Assembly: GCA_023896275.1 (NCBI GenBank)
Contig: MLDA01000011.1
Location: 62,001-126,000, forward strand
Reading direction: 5' to 3'
Source of the DNA: Kocuria rosea subsp. polaris
Lineage (GTDB): Bacteria; Actinomycetota; Actinomycetes; Actinomycetales; Micrococcaceae
DNA length: 64,000 bases
A program made the translations under genes and the position numbers. Shown piece by piece: positions 1 to 9,579 of this stretch. Position 1 is the stretch's first letter. Each line of letters opens with the position of its first letter. A model generated the notes under the pieces. The model was not told the origin of the DNA and did not search any database. It worked only from the letters and a program-made list of their open reading frames with translations.

Positions 1-711
1 CACGCCGTGCGCGCCACCCGTGGCCTCTTCGATGGCGGCCACCGGATCCTGCGCCCTGGCGTTGACCGTGACCTCCGCACCGTGCTGGCGGGCGAGCGCG
101 AGCTTGTCGTCGGTGACGTCCACGGCAGCGACCCTCAACCCCATGGCCACGGCGTACTGGACCGCAAGATGGCCCAGTCCGCCGATGCCCGAGATCACCA
201 CCCACTGCCCCGGCTTGGCCTCAGTGACCTTCAACCCCTTGTAGACGGTGACGCCAGCGCAGAGCACCGGCGCGATCTCACAGAGGTCCGCCCCCGCGGG
301 GATGCGAGCGGCGAACGCCGCCTCGACCAGCATGTACTCGCCGAAGGATCCGTCGACGGAATATCCGCCGTTCTGCTGAGCCTCGCACAGCGTCTCCCAG
401 CCGGTGCGGCAGAATTCGCAGGCGCCGCACGCGTTGGCCAGCCAGGCGTTTCCGACGATGTCGCCCACGGCCGGATCCTCCACCCCGGGGCCGAGGGCGA
501 CGACGGTGCCGACTCCTTCGTGCCCCGGGATGAACGGCGGTGCTGGCTTGACCGGCCAGTCGCCTTGGGCGGCATGCAGGTCCGTGTGGCAGACGCCCGA
601 GGCAATCAGCTTGACGAGCACCTGACCGGGCCCGGGCTGCGGGACCTCTTGCTGCATGATGTCGAGCGGCTGGCCGAAGGCCGTGACAACGGCTGCTTTC
701 ATGGTGCTCAT
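1..711 (-). CDS. adhP: zinc-dependent alcohol dehydrogenase, 3' end beyond window
   Basis: Cytosolic medium-chain alcohol dehydrogenase that oxidises primary alcohols to aldehydes with NAD. The 237 visible codons carry the catalytic zinc ligands (Cys41 in GVCHTD, His64-Glu65 in GHEGVG) and the four structural-zinc cysteines (Cys95, 98, 101, 109). The Rossmann glycine motif follows (SGIGGLGHLAVQYA). The ATG is preceded by CAGGAGA. A second in-frame ATG lies three codons later. The gene is cut by the window edge; AdhP proteins are about 340 residues, so roughly 100 are missing. It lies 44 bases downstream of the aldehyde dehydrogenase on the same strand, so the pair probably takes ethanol to acetate as one operon. 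Confidence 0.93.
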   Translation of the reverse strand, partial: MSTMKAAVVTAFGQPLDIMQQEVPQPGPGQVLVKLIASGVCHTDLHAAQGDWPVKPAPPFIPGHEGVGTVVALGPGVEDPAVGDIVGNAWLANACGACEFCRTGWETLCEAQQNGGYSVDGSFGEYMLVEAAFAARIPAGADLCEIAPVLCAGVTVYKGLKVTEAKPGQWVVISGIGGLGHLAVQYAVAMGLRVAAVDVTDDKLALARQHGAEVTVNARAQDPVAAIEEATGGAHGV

Positions 712-755
712 ACTGTTCTCCTGACAAGGGTGGCTGGGCGGGAACGTGGCACGGT

Positions 756-2279
756 TTAGAAGAACCCGAGCTTGTTCTCGTTGTAGCTGACCAGGAGGTT
801 CTTGGTCTGCTGGTAGTGATCGAGCATCATCAGGTGGTTCTCGCGTCCGATGCCGGAGGACTTGTACCCGCCGAACGCCGAGTGCGCCGGGTAGGCGTGG
901 TACTGGTTGACCCAGACGCGTCCGGCCTGGATTGCCCGCCCGGCGCGATAGGCGGTGTTGCCGTTGCGACTCCACACGCCGGCGCCGAGGCCGTAGAGGG
1001 TGTCGTTGGCGATTGCGATCGCCTCGTCGTAGTCCTTGAACCGGGCCACCGACACGACGGGCCCGAAGATCTCCTCCTGGAAGATGCGCATCGAGTTGTC
1101 GCCGGCGAAAATGGTGGGCTCGACGTAGTAGCCGCCGCTCAGGTCGCCGCCGAGATCCGCGCGGCCGCCGCCGGTGAGCACCTCCGCGCCCTCCTGCCTG
1201 CCGATGTCCAGATAGGAGAGGATCTTCTCGAGCTGGTCGTTGGAGGCCTGCGCGCCCATCATCGTGTCGGTGTCCAGCGGGTTGCCCTGCTTGATCGCCT
1301 GCGTCCGGGCCACGACGTCGCCCATGAAGCGGTCGTAGATGGAGTCCTGCACCAGGGCCCGCGATGGGCACGTGCACACCTCACCCTGGTTCAGCGCGAA
1401 CAGCGCGAAGCCCTCCTGCGCCTTGTCGTAGAAGGCGTCGTCCGCGGCCGCGATGTCTTCGAAGAAGATGTTCGGGCTCTTTCCGCCCAGCTCCAGCGTC
1501 ACCGGGATGAGGTTCTCCGAGGCATACTGCATGATCAGCCGCCCGGTCGTGGTCTCGCCGGTGAACGCGATCTTGCGGATGCGCTTGTTCGACGCCAGCG
1601 GCTTTCCGGCCTCGGCGCCGAAACCGTTGACGACGTTCAGCACTCCCGGCGGGAGCAGGTCGCCGATGAGTTCCATCAGGACCAGGATCGAGACGGGGGT
1701 CTGCTCGGCGGGTTTGAGGACGACGGCGTTGCCCGCAGCGAGCGCGGGGGCGAGCTTCCACACGGCCATGAGAATCGGGAAGTTCCACGGGATAATCTGC
1801 CCGACGACGCCCAGGGGCTCGTGGAAGTGGTAGGCGGTCGTGTCGTCGTCGAGCTGCGAGAGGGTGCCCTCCTGCGCCCGGATGGCTCCGGCGAAGTAGC
1901 GGAAGTGATCCACCGCCAGCGGCAGGTCGGCGTTGAGCGTCTCGCGGACGGCTTTGCCGTTGTCCCACGTCTCGGCGACGGCGAGCATCTCGAGGTTCTC
2001 CTCGATCCGGTCGGCGATCTTGTTGAGGATCACCGCGCGCTCGGCCGGGCTCGTCCGCCCCCACGCCGGTGCCGCGGCGTGCGCCGCGTCGAGGGCGGCC
2101 TCGATGTCCTCGGCCGTGCCGCGGCCGACCTCGCAGAAACCCTGGCCGGTGACCGGGGTGACGTTCTCGAAGTACTCCCCTTTCACCGGGGCCTTCCACT
2201 CGCCACCGATGTAGTGGTCATAGCGGGGCTTAAAGGTGATGAGCGACCCTTCGGATCCCGGGTTGGCATAGACGGTCAT
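756..2279 (-). CDS. NAD-dependent aldehyde dehydrogenase (ExaC/AldB type)
   Basis: Oxidises acetaldehyde or related aliphatic aldehydes to acids. The 507-residue length is typical of the ExaC/AldB acetaldehyde dehydrogenase group. Catalytic Glu263 (LELGGKSPN) and nucleophile Cys302 (GEVCTC) are present, with the cofactor-site motif IIPWNFP near 162-168. The ATG was chosen because GAAGGAG precedes it at good spacing and the start fits the family. The frame stays open upstream, but that extension lacks family similarity. It is the first gene of a pair with the alcohol dehydrogenase. The GAF regulator immediately upstream on the same strand probably controls both. Confidence 0.95.
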   Translation of the reverse strand: MTVYANPGSEGSLITFKPRYDHYIGGEWKAPVKGEYFENVTPVTGQGFCEVGRGTAEDIEAALDAAHAAAPAWGRTSPAERAVILNKIADRIEENLEMLAVAETWDNGKAVRETLNADLPLAVDHFRYFAGAIRAQEGTLSQLDDDTTAYHFHEPLGVVGQIIPWNFPILMAVWKLAPALAAGNAVVLKPAEQTPVSILVLMELIGDLLPPGVLNVVNGFGAEAGKPLASNKRIRKIAFTGETTTGRLIMQYASENLIPVTLELGGKSPNIFFEDIAAADDAFYDKAQEGFALFALNQGEVCTCPSRALVQDSIYDRFMGDVVARTQAIKQGNPLDTDTMMGAQASNDQLEKILSYLDIGRQEGAEVLTGGGRADLGGDLSGGYYVEPTIFAGDNSMRIFQEEIFGPVVSVARFKDYDEAIAIANDTLYGLGAGVWSRNGNTAYRAGRAIQAGRVWVNQYHAYPAHSAFGGYKSSGIGRENHLMMLDHYQQTKNLLVSYNENKLGFF

Positions 2280-2406
2280 AGCTGACTCCTTCGTCGGCGT
2301 GCCTGCCGGCCTGGAAGGACCGGCGTCGTGTGCTTGCCCTGCCGAAGCTACGCCCGAACACGTTGCATCAAGGTTGCATCGTGCCAGGGCACGCCAGACG
2401 CGGCGC

Positions 2407-3732
2407 TCAGTCCCGGTACCGCGCGTCGATCCTGTCGAGGCGAGAGAGTACGACGGCGCGGCGCGGCGACCTCGGCGGCAAAATCCGCAGCGCCGTGGCC
2501 AGCGCGTCGACGTCCTCGGCCGCCTCAGGCAACTCCAGGTAGTCGGTGAGCACCTCCGGCCCGGCATCGGCGAGCATCGCCTCGCGCAACGCCCCGGAGA
2601 CCTCGCCCCGGATCTCCCGAATCCCCGGTGCCCCCGAACGGGGCAGGACCAACCCGTGGTACAGCGAGAGTGCCTGCCGGTATCGGCCCCGCCCGACCAG
2701 ATCGAGCACGGTCCGGGCATCACACACGGGCGCCGGTTCGAGCCGGTAAGGCCGGGACAACAGCTCGATGCCGAGCCCGGAATCGCGGAGAACGTGACGC
2801 AGCCGGGCGATCTCCGCACGCAGGGTCACGGTCCGCGCGTCGTCGCCCAGCAGCGCCACCGCCAGCGAGTCCGCGCTGAGGCCACCGCCGGGATGCCTGC
2901 CGTGGTGCTTCGACGACTGGTGCCATGCCAGCAGGGTGACGATTTCGGCGTGCCGCCCGGTCAGGGTCGCCGCCGCCCCGCCGCCGGCAAGTTCGACGTC
3001 GTCGCGCCCGAGCACGGTCAGGGCGGGAGCGCTCATCGATGCTGGGCGGAGTGCTGAAGTGGGTCCCGAACGCGGGCCCCGGGTATTGACGTTGGCCAGT
3101 CGAAGCTCGGCCTCGGCGGCAGCCACGGCAGCGCTCACGAGGCTCAGCGAGTGAAGGGCGACGGCTTCCGGTCCGCCGGTGATGTCGACGACGCCGAGCA
3201 AGCGGCCGTCCGGGGCATGGATGGGTGACGCCGTGCAGCTGAACCGGTGCGCGATCTCACTGAAGTGCTCCGCACCGCTGACCTGGACACCGTGACCGGT
3301 CGCCAACGCCGTGCCCGGCGCCGACGTCCCTACGGCGCGCTCGGACCAGTCGGCGCCGGGAACGAAGGCCATGGCCTCGGCGCGGCGGACGGCGTCGGCG
3401 TCGCCCTCCACCCACAGCAGGCGGCCGTCGGCGTCACCCACGGCCACGAGCAGCCCTGTGTCGCGCGCCGGCTCAACCAGCAGACGCCTGATGACAGGCA
3501 GGGCCACGGACAGCGGGTGATCGCGCAGGTAGGCGGCGAGGTCACCAGAGTCCAGCGCAACGGGCGGCTCGATCCGGCCGGGGGTGAGGAATCCCAGGGA
3601 CCGACGCCACGAGTCGCCGACGACCGGCCGGAGCAGATCGAAGGCACCGCCCGCGGCGACCGCGCCCAGACTGCCGTGGGCGGCGCGGGCAGAACGCTGG
3701 AGGTCGGGCTGCGCCGGCGTCGTCGTCCCCAT
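2407..3732 (-). CDS. GAF-domain transcriptional regulator with winged-helix and BTAD-like tail
   Basis: Likely controls the alcohol/aldehyde dehydrogenase genes just downstream. This 441-residue protein has an N-terminal sensory part resembling AcoR-type activators ([17 protein letters not shown] near the start). A GAF domain follows over about residues 75-220. From about residue 255 there is a segment like the winged helix of OmpR/SARP regulators ([12 protein letters not shown], then SRPYRLEP). The C-terminus resembles the alpha-helical repeat found in SARP proteins ([16 protein letters not shown]). I see no sigma-54 AAA domain and no Fis helix-turn-helix, unlike AcoR itself. The ATG follows GAGAGGAA. 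The function is inferred from position. Confidence 0.8.
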   Translation of the reverse strand: MGTTTPAQPDLQRSARAAHGSLGAVAAGGAFDLLRPVVGDSWRRSLGFLTPGRIEPPVALDSGDLAAYLRDHPLSVALPVIRRLLVEPARDTGLLVAVGDADGRLLWVEGDADAVRRAEAMAFVPGADWSERAVGTSAPGTALATGHGVQVSGAEHFSEIAHRFSCTASPIHAPDGRLLGVVDITGGPEAVALHSLSLVSAAVAAAEAELRLANVNTRGPRSGPTSALRPASMSAPALTVLGRDDVELAGGGAAATLTGRHAEIVTLLAWHQSSKHHGRHPGGGLSADSLAVALLGDDARTVTLRAEIARLRHVLRDSGLGIELLSRPYRLEPAPVCDARTVLDLVGRGRYRQALSLYHGLVLPRSGAPGIREIRGEVSGALREAMLADAGPEVLTDYLELPEAAEDVDALATALRILPPRSPRRAVVLSRLDRIDARYRD

Positions 3733-3926
3733 CGCGTTCCTCTCGACCTGCTGTACCCCGTGGCAACCCGACCGGTGACCGCTGTCCACACAGACGGCGG
3801 GCACCACGGCGTGACGGGTGCCACATGTAAGTATGGCCAGTCTATGCCTGCCACGCTCCGGCGGGCCAGAAACCGTCCTCCCGGAAGCTCTAGGCAAGCC
3901 CGGCGCGCGGTGCCATAGTTGGCACC

Positions 3927-4346
3927 ATGAGTCGAATGATCTTCGTCAACCTGCCCACCAACGACCTCGCCGCTGCGGACGCCTTCTACGGTGCCCTGGG
4001 ATTCACCAAAAACGAGCAGTTCTCCGACGAGAACGCCTCGAGCTGGGTCATCTCCGAATCGATCACCGTCATGGTGCTGGCGCGAAACTTCTTCGCGACC
4101 TTCCTCGTCGGGACCGATGCGCCCCACCTGCCGGGAGCCGGCGGGGACCGCGAGGTCCTCAACGCCCTGTCCTGCGAGTCGACCGACGAGGTCGACGAGC
4201 TGATGTCCCGGGCCGAGGCGAACGGGGGCTCCATCTACCGCAAGACGACCACACCGTTCCCGGGGATGTACCAAGGGGCCTTCGCCGACCCGGACGGCCA
4301 CGTCTGGGAGCTCGCCTGGATGGACCCGGAGGCCATGCAGGGCTAG
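3927..4346 (+). CDS. VOC-family protein (glyoxalase/bleomycin-resistance fold)
   Basis: Small soluble protein of 139 residues with a vicinal-oxygen-chelate fold. The beginning (MIFVNLPTNDLAAADAFYGALGF) and end (GMYQGAFADPDGHVWELAWMD) match the paired beta-alpha-beta-beta-beta repeats of the superfamily. The N-terminal metal-site histidine of glyoxalases is not obvious, so an enzymatic role is unproven. It may be one of the many VOC proteins of unknown substrate. Its stop overlaps the stop of the convergent methyltransferase by three bases. Confidence 0.85.
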   Translation: MSRMIFVNLPTNDLAAADAFYGALGFTKNEQFSDENASSWVISESITVMVLARNFFATFLVGTDAPHLPGAGGDREVLNALSCESTDEVDELMSRAEANGGSIYRKTTTPFPGMYQGAFADPDGHVWELAWMDPEAMQG

Positions 4347-5119
4347 ACGGCGCGCGCCACCCAGAGCGTCCAACGGTCTTCCTCGCGGACGACTCGGCGC
4401 CCGGGCAGGCGCTCGACGACGAACCGGGCCAGGTCCGCCAGCTCGTCGTCGTCGAGCTCGTGCAGGATGGACCGGCCGGCCCGCGAGACGATGTCGGCTT
4501 CGAGTTCTACGGGCGACGCGTACGTCCTGCGCAGCTCGTCGAAGGTCAGCGGCTCCCCCGACTCGAAGCCGGCTGCTTCCAACGCCGCCGAGACTCGCTC
4601 CGCGCTCGGCCGGCGCTCCCGTTCGACGTCGAGCAGCCGCGGGTATCGCTCGAAGAAGTACCCGCGCAGGTGTTCCGGGCCGCCCGGCCGGCGAACGTCC
4701 TCCATCGTGCGATCCTGCACCATCAGGACGCCGCCGGGCCGCAGAATCCGCCGCGCTTCGGCGAAGACCGCGTCCAGGTCCGGCACGTGATGAATCAGCG
4801 CCCGCTGCAGGACGACGTCGAACTCACCATCCTCCCGGCCCGTCGCCGCAGCGTCACCGACCTGGAACTCCAGGGCGCCCCGCTCGCCCGCGTGGGCCTT
4901 CGCGCCGTCGACCATGGCCGCCGAACCATCGATCCCGACGACGTGCCCGGCCCCGGCGTCGAGCATGGCCAGCGAGTAGATCCCGCCGCCGCAGCCGACG
5001 TCGGCGACGCGCGCACCGCCCAGGTCGACGTGCTCACGGACGAACTCCGCCCACTCGCGATCGGCGGATCGGGTCGCGTAGGTCCCTTTGTTCCGCTCGT
5101 CGTCGAAATCGATCGCCAT
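4343..5119 (-). CDS. class I SAM-dependent methyltransferase
   Basis: Cytosolic methyltransferase of 258 residues. The SAM-binding glycine loop is VADVGCGGGIYSLAML (about 39-54). The acidic motif II is VVGIDGSAAM, and the post-motif region is DVVLQRALIHHVPD, as in UbiE/Methyltransf_11 proteins. The substrate cannot be told from sequence. The C-terminal 100 residues (LRGYFFERYPRLLDVERERR onward) are probably the substrate cap. The ATG is preceded by GGGAGAA; the frame is open further upstream without family similarity. It stands alone between the convergent VOC gene and the FemABX gene. Confidence 0.88.
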   Translation of the reverse strand: MAIDFDDERNKGTYATRSADREWAEFVREHVDLGGARVADVGCGGGIYSLAMLDAGAGHVVGIDGSAAMVDGAKAHAGERGALEFQVGDAAATGREDGEFDVVLQRALIHHVPDLDAVFAEARRILRPGGVLMVQDRTMEDVRRPGGPEHLRGYFFERYPRLLDVERERRPSAERVSAALEAAGFESGEPLTFDELRRTYASPVELEADIVSRAGRSILHELDDDELADLARFVVERLPGRRVVREEDRWTLWVARAV

Positions 5120-5178
5120 CGTGATTCTCCCGTCCTGCGCCCTGCTAGGACCCTGTCCGCGCCAGGTAGTCCCGCGGA

Positions 5179-6357
5179 CTACTTCTTTTCGCGTGCCTTC
5201 ATGTAGATCTCGAACGCCTTCGCGAGCGGCTTGTTCAGGCGGTAATCCCACTCGCCGAGCGTCTGCACCACGTCGCAACCGAGCGTCGTCTTGAACAGCG
5301 TGAGCCCGGCCAGGTGGTGGTCGCGGCTGAGCGTCGGCGAGACGCCGCCGTGGTCCAGGTACGCGCAGCCGGCTGCGAGCGAATCCTCGATCATCCGGTG
5401 GATGAGCGCCTTCGGGGCGAACAGCTTGCGCTCGACCGCCGACGACGCCCCGTAGACGTACCAGGACCCCTCCCCCGACTGCACGCGGATCGCCGCGGCC
5501 AGGTCGCGTCCCTCGTGCACCGCGAAGTACAGCGTGCACGTGCCCGGCGCGTGCGCGTTGAGCTCCGTGAACATGGTCGTGAAGTACGACGCCGGCCGGC
5601 CCGTGAAGCCGTCGCGCTCAGCGGTCTCCCGGTACAGCGCGTGGAAACGCTCGACGTCGCCCACCTCACCCACCTGCACCTCGAGCGGGCCGGAGGCCGC
5701 CTTGCGGGTCTCGCGGCGGGCGTTCTGGTTCATGCCGGCGAGCACGCCGTCGACGTCGAGTGCCTCGCCCTCGAGGGTGCGCAACGGGATGCGGGCCTGG
5801 AATTCCGGCTGACCCGCGGCGAAGTCCTCGCTGACCTCGGGCTTCGTCCAGCCCGCGGCCTTCAGCTCCGCGGCGACGAATGCGGCCTGCTCATCAGCGA
5901 AGACCGCGTCCAGCCCGGTCATCAGCTCGGGGGTCGGCGCGTCCGACTCCTTCTTCTTGCCGGAGAGCGCCTTGCGTACGTCGGCCGCGCGCCATTCGGC
6001 CCGCACGCCAGGCACGCCCATGCGGACCAGGAAGGCGCCCCCACTCTTCAGGTGGGCCAACAGCGGCCGCGTCACGTCCGCCGTCGAATAGGAGGCGAAA
6101 TCCACGACCGGGCCCTCGGGGATGTAGGCCAACGTCCGCTTCAGCACGGGCAGCGGCCGGTGCAGGACCTGCGCCGAGCCGACGAGCTCGTCGCCGGCGA
6201 AGAAACCGACGTACTCGGGTCGCCACTCGCGCTTCACGCGGGCCCAGGCGGGCAACTGCAGGAAGCTCGCGCCCGGGCGGGACGCGAGGTGGTCACGGTG
6301 TTCGTCGACGGTGATACGGCGGACCGAAAGCTGGGTATCTGGCACGCGATTCAGCAT
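5179..6357 (-). CDS. FemABX-family aminoacyltransferase, peptidoglycan bridge formation
   Basis: Transfers amino acids from aminoacyl-tRNA to the stem peptide of lipid II to build interpeptide bridges at the inner membrane face. The 392-residue product shows two GNAT-like halves. The first starts FLQLPAWARVKREWRPEYVGFF. The second ends with SWYVYGASSAVERKLFAPKALIHRMI and HGGVSPTLSRDHHLAGLTLFK, typical of FemX/MurM proteins. A lysine-rich insert (GKKKESD) lies near residue 120. Start ATG chosen at MLNRVPDTQ. Bridge-type peptidoglycan is usual in Micrococcaceae, which fits. A 7-bp inverted repeat (5166-5182) overlaps the stop codon and might be a weak terminator. Confidence 0.88.
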   Translation of the reverse strand: MLNRVPDTQLSVRRITVDEHRDHLASRPGASFLQLPAWARVKREWRPEYVGFFAGDELVGSAQVLHRPLPVLKRTLAYIPEGPVVDFASYSTADVTRPLLAHLKSGGAFLVRMGVPGVRAEWRAADVRKALSGKKKESDAPTPELMTGLDAVFADEQAAFVAAELKAAGWTKPEVSEDFAAGQPEFQARIPLRTLEGEALDVDGVLAGMNQNARRETRKAASGPLEVQVGEVGDVERFHALYRETAERDGFTGRPASYFTTMFTELNAHAPGTCTLYFAVHEGRDLAAAIRVQSGEGSWYVYGASSAVERKLFAPKALIHRMIEDSLAAGCAYLDHGGVSPTLSRDHHLAGLTLFKTTLGCDVVQTLGEWDYRLNKPLAKAFEIYMKAREKK

Positions 6358-6388
6358 AACGCGAGGAGCCAGCCGCGCCCCGGACGAC

Positions 6389-6544
6389 TCAGCCGGTGAA
6401 CAACTGCAGCACGGCCTTGACCGCATGAAACAGGCCATAGGCGAGCGGCACCGACACCACAGTCCACGTCAGGACCAAGGCCGGCCGGTAGCTCGCGCTC
6501 GTCTCCTCGCCCCGCGGGGCCTCTACATCCGACATCGCTCCCAT
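6389..6544 (-). CDS. small single-pass membrane protein paired with OFA-type MFS carrier
   Basis: Encodes 51 residues (48 if the second ATG at 6535 is used). A polar N-terminus precedes one predicted transmembrane helix (ALVLTWTVVSVPLAYGLFHAVKAVLQLF). It lies 8 bases after the stop of the oxalate/formate-type MFS transporter on the same strand. Short proteins with this PLAYG helix commonly follow OFA-family MFS genes in actinobacteria and have been annotated as an MFS small subunit. That name comes from my recollection of the family, not from a search. A GTGAGG ribosome site lies just before the first ATG. Confidence 0.7.
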   Translation of the reverse strand: MGAMSDVEAPRGEETSASYRPALVLTWTVVSVPLAYGLFHAVKAVLQLFTG

Positions 6545-6552
6545 GTCCTCAC

Positions 6553-7944
6553 CTAGTCTTTCGCGCCGGACGTCGCCGGCTCGGAGGCCGCCTCGCCGCG
6601 CTTCGGCTCGTGCCACCGCGCGGCCACGGGGCGGATCAGCAGGTTCGCCACGAAGCCGACGGCCAGGATGGCGACCATCGTGAACAGGGCCGGCCGGTAG
6701 TCGGCGGCGGTCAGCTCCCCCGGAGTGCCCTGCGCGTCGAGAATGCCGTTGACGATCAAGGGACCGACGATGCCCGCGGTGGACCAGGAGGTGAGCAGCC
6801 GGCCGTGGATCGCTCCCACCTGGTACGTCCCGAAGAGATCCCGCAGGTACGCGGGCACCGTGGCGAAGCCGCCGCCGTAGAAGGAGATGATGACGGCGCA
6901 CAGGACGACGAACAGGGCCGTGGACGTGCTGCCGACCGTGGCCAGCAGCAGGTAGATCGCGATGCCCGCGCCGAGGTAGAGCATGTAGGTGGGCTTGCGG
7001 CCCATCACGTCCGACGCCGAGGACCAGACGAAGCGTCCCACCATGTTCGCCACTGACAGCAGGCCGACGAAACCGGCGGCAGCCACTGCGGTCACGGCCA
7101 CCGCGGAACCCGAGGAGAAGTAGTCCTGGATCATCTCGGCTGCCTGCTCAAGGATGCCGATGCCAGCCGTGACGTTGCACGCGAGCACGATCCACAACAG
7201 CCAGAACTGCGGCGTCTTGATCGCGTTTGCCGCCGAGACATCCGCATCGGTCACCATGGCCTTGGGCTTGATCGTGCTCGGATCGAAATGCGGCGGCTTC
7301 CAGCCCGGCGCCGGCACACGGACGGTGAAGACGCCCATCATCATGACGACGAAATACGCGATGCCGAACGTGACGAAGAGCTTGGCGACGGCGTCGCCCC
7401 CGACGACGCCGTCGGATCCGTACCAGGAGAGCAACTGCCGGGAAAGCGGAGCAGCGACCATGGCACCGCCGCCGAAACCCATGATGGCCATGCCCGTGGC
7501 CAGTCCGGGCCGGTCCGGAAACCACTTCATGAGCGTGGAGACCGGGGAGATGTAGCCGAGCCCGAGGCCGATCCCGCCGATGACCCCGTAGCCGAGGTAG
7601 ACGAGCCAGAGCTGACCGGCCGAGATGCCGGCGGCGGCCACGAAGAAGCCGAGCGCCCAGCAGCACGCGGCGGTAAACATGGTCTTGCGCGGGCCGACCC
7701 GCTCTACCCAGGTGCCGAAGACGGCAGCGGAGAGCCCCAGCATCACGATCGCGATCGAGAAGATCACACCGATGGCCGTCAGGCTTGTCCCGAAGTGTTC
7801 GCGGAGCGCTTCCTTATAGACGCTCGTCGCGTACACCTGCCCGATGCACAGGTGGACCGCGAGCGCGGCGGGAGGGATCAGCCATCGGCTGTATCCGGCG
7901 GGGGCAACCGTGTGCTCCCGGTCCAGGAATTTCAGCACAGCCAC
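6553..7944 (-). CDS. OFA-family (oxalate/formate antiporter-like) MFS transporter
   Basis: A 463-residue 12-helix inner-membrane carrier of the oxalate:formate antiporter family, exchanging or importing small organic anions. Visible features are an N-terminal helix SRWLIPPAALAVHLCIGQVYATSVY, the cytoplasmic MFS loop WVERVGPRKT, a glycine-rich helix LGYGVIGGIGLGLGYISPVSTLMKWFPDRPGLATG typical of OFA proteins, and a long central loop between helices 6 and 7. GTG at 7944 was chosen because AGGAGG lies five bases upstream. The small membrane protein follows at once, implying co-expression. Substrate unknown; monocarboxylates such as pyruvate or acetate are also possible. Confidence 0.88.
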   Translation of the reverse strand: MAVLKFLDREHTVAPAGYSRWLIPPAALAVHLCIGQVYATSVYKEALREHFGTSLTAIGVIFSIAIVMLGLSAAVFGTWVERVGPRKTMFTAACCWALGFFVAAAGISAGQLWLVYLGYGVIGGIGLGLGYISPVSTLMKWFPDRPGLATGMAIMGFGGGAMVAAPLSRQLLSWYGSDGVVGGDAVAKLFVTFGIAYFVVMMMGVFTVRVPAPGWKPPHFDPSTIKPKAMVTDADVSAANAIKTPQFWLLWIVLACNVTAGIGILEQAAEMIQDYFSSGSAVAVTAVAAAGFVGLLSVANMVGRFVWSSASDVMGRKPTYMLYLGAGIAIYLLLATVGSTSTALFVVLCAVIISFYGGGFATVPAYLRDLFGTYQVGAIHGRLLTSWSTAGIVGPLIVNGILDAQGTPGELTAADYRPALFTMVAILAVGFVANLLIRPVAARWHEPKRGEAASEPATSGAKD

Positions 7945-8175
7945 GGGAACCTCCTGATTGGGTCGGCCCGGCGGCCGGCTTGGAAACAAATAGTGAAAGA
8001 AGTCACTCGCACTCCCGAACGAACCTAGGACCCGGGGGCGGGACCGTCAAGCCCACAGGAAAAGATCTCTAGCTGTAGTGCGCTCAAGTTGCTACCATAG
8101 TGAAGTAGGCTGCACTATTGGGGTGACCCAAACCACCGAGGGCGACCCGCCCGAGAGCACCGACTGGAGGGGACG

Positions 8176-9579
8176 ATGACGTTGACCACCACGCACACCA
8201 CCCGCACCGCAGGCCACACACCGGCCGCTGACCTGCCGAACCTGCCCGCATGGAAGGCGCTCAAGGCCGCCGCCACCGCGCTCCAGGAGGTCCAGGTCAA
8301 AGACGGCTCCATCCCCGAGCCGGCCGACCACGCCGGCGCGCTGGCACACATCGAGACCCTCCTGGCCTCCATCGAGACGCTCGCCGGCCACCTGCCGCAC
8401 GACGCCGAGTACCTCGCGCTGGTGCAGCAGGATCTGCGCGCGTGGGCCGACGGCGGATTCGCCGTTCCGGACTTCCTCGATTCGCTGCTCGCCTTCCGCC
8501 CCCAGGCGGAGCGCGTGGACGGGCTGCCGCACCTGGTGATCTTCCCGATGTACACCCAGAACGGCAGCACCAACCGCTACGTCGAGGCCGTCCTCGTACA
8601 GGTCATCTGGCCGGAATTCATCGGCGAGCTCGAGGCCGGCGACTACTCGAACAAGCTCTTCGTGCCGATCCGCTTCCTGGACTTCACGCCCGGCTACGAC
8701 ACCAACTCGGCTGTGCTCTTCCCGGAGAGCGTCGCCGTGCGCAGCACGCCGGCCTTCACCTGGGGCGGCATCTTCGCCGACCGCGAGGCCGCGCGCTTCC
8801 GCCGCGTCCTCAAGGCCGCCGCTGAGATCACCTCACTCGATCTGCCGGCCGGCGCCGCTGAGCTCGCCGAGGACCAGCACCTGACGGAGAAGACCTTCGT
8901 CATGTGGGACCTCATCCACGACCGCACCCACATGCGCGGGGACCTGCCCTTCGACCCGTTCATGATCAAGCAGCGCATGCCGTACTTCCTGTACTCGCTC
9001 GAAGAGCTGCGCTGCGACCTCACCGCGTTCCGCGAGTGCGTCCGGATCGAACGTGACGAGACGCGCGACGAGGAAACTCGCCGGCACGCGAAGCTCGTGC
9101 AGTACGCGGTGATCTTCGACCGCATCTTCCGCTTCGCCGTGACCGGCAACCGCGTGCGCAACTACGACGGCCTCGGCGGCCAGCTGCTCTTCGCGTGGAT
9201 GCACCAGCACCACGTCCTGCACTGGACCGACGGCAAGATGAGCATCGACTGGGACCAGGTGACCGGCGTCGTCGTCGAACTCGGCGCGCGCATCGAGGAA
9301 CTGTACTGGCGCTCGATCGACCGCCCCAAGACGGCGCACTGGCTCGCCGCCTACGAGCTCGTCTCCGAAACCCTCACCCCGAACCCCGCCTCCGTGTGGG
9401 CCAAGGGGCCGGACGCACTGCCGCTCGATGGGCCGCCGCGCGGGCTGACCGACCAGGTCCTCGACGACGAGTTCCCACTCTCGATGTTCTACGAGGCCCT
9501 CGAGAAGAAGATCCGCCCCGTCATCGAGTCCACCTCCGGCATCACGGGCGCGACGCCGGACGTGCAGGAGGCGGCGTGA
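8176..9579 (+). CDS. DUF6421-family protein
   Basis: A 467-residue protein that I recognise as DUF6421, an actinobacterial family of unknown function. It is probably cytosolic, with no signal peptide or membrane helix. Notable are an H-x3-H pair at His248/His252 (LIHDRTHMRGDLPFDPFMIK) and a histidine cluster at 343-349 (MHQHHVLHW). These could bind a metal and suggest an enzyme, but this is inference. The ATG is preceded by GGAGGGG. Its stop overlaps the GTG of the SDR gene, and that gene in turn overlaps the PLP enzyme. The three products are therefore made together and probably act in one pathway. The upstream gap (7945-8175) is AT-richer and holds the promoter, but I could not fix its elements. 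Confidence 0.85.
   Translation: MTLTTTHTTRTAGHTPAADLPNLPAWKALKAAATALQEVQVKDGSIPEPADHAGALAHIETLLASIETLAGHLPHDAEYLALVQQDLRAWADGGFAVPDFLDSLLAFRPQAERVDGLPHLVIFPMYTQNGSTNRYVEAVLVQVIWPEFIGELEAGDYSNKLFVPIRFLDFTPGYDTNSAVLFPESVAVRSTPAFTWGGIFADREAARFRRVLKAAAEITSLDLPAGAAELAEDQHLTEKTFVMWDLIHDRTHMRGDLPFDPFMIKQRMPYFLYSLEELRCDLTAFRECVRIERDETRDEETRRHAKLVQYAVIFDRIFRFAVTGNRVRNYDGLGGQLLFAWMHQHHVLHWTDGKMSIDWDQVTGVVVELGARIEELYWRSIDRPKTAHWLAAYELVSETLTPNPASVWAKGPDALPLDGPPRGLTDQVLDDEFPLSMFYEALEKKIRPVIESTSGITGATPDVQEAA

Noticed and set aside
7-759. Plus-strand open frame of 250 codons over the alcohol dehydrogenase
   Set aside because: Shadow of the minus-strand gene, Arg/Asp/His-rich without any family features.
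816-2285. Long plus-strand frame (489 codons) opposite the aldehyde dehydrogenase
   Set aside because: Typical high-GC antisense frame; composition is rich in Arg, Gly, Val and Asp, with no motif, and the opposite strand has an unmistakable enzyme.
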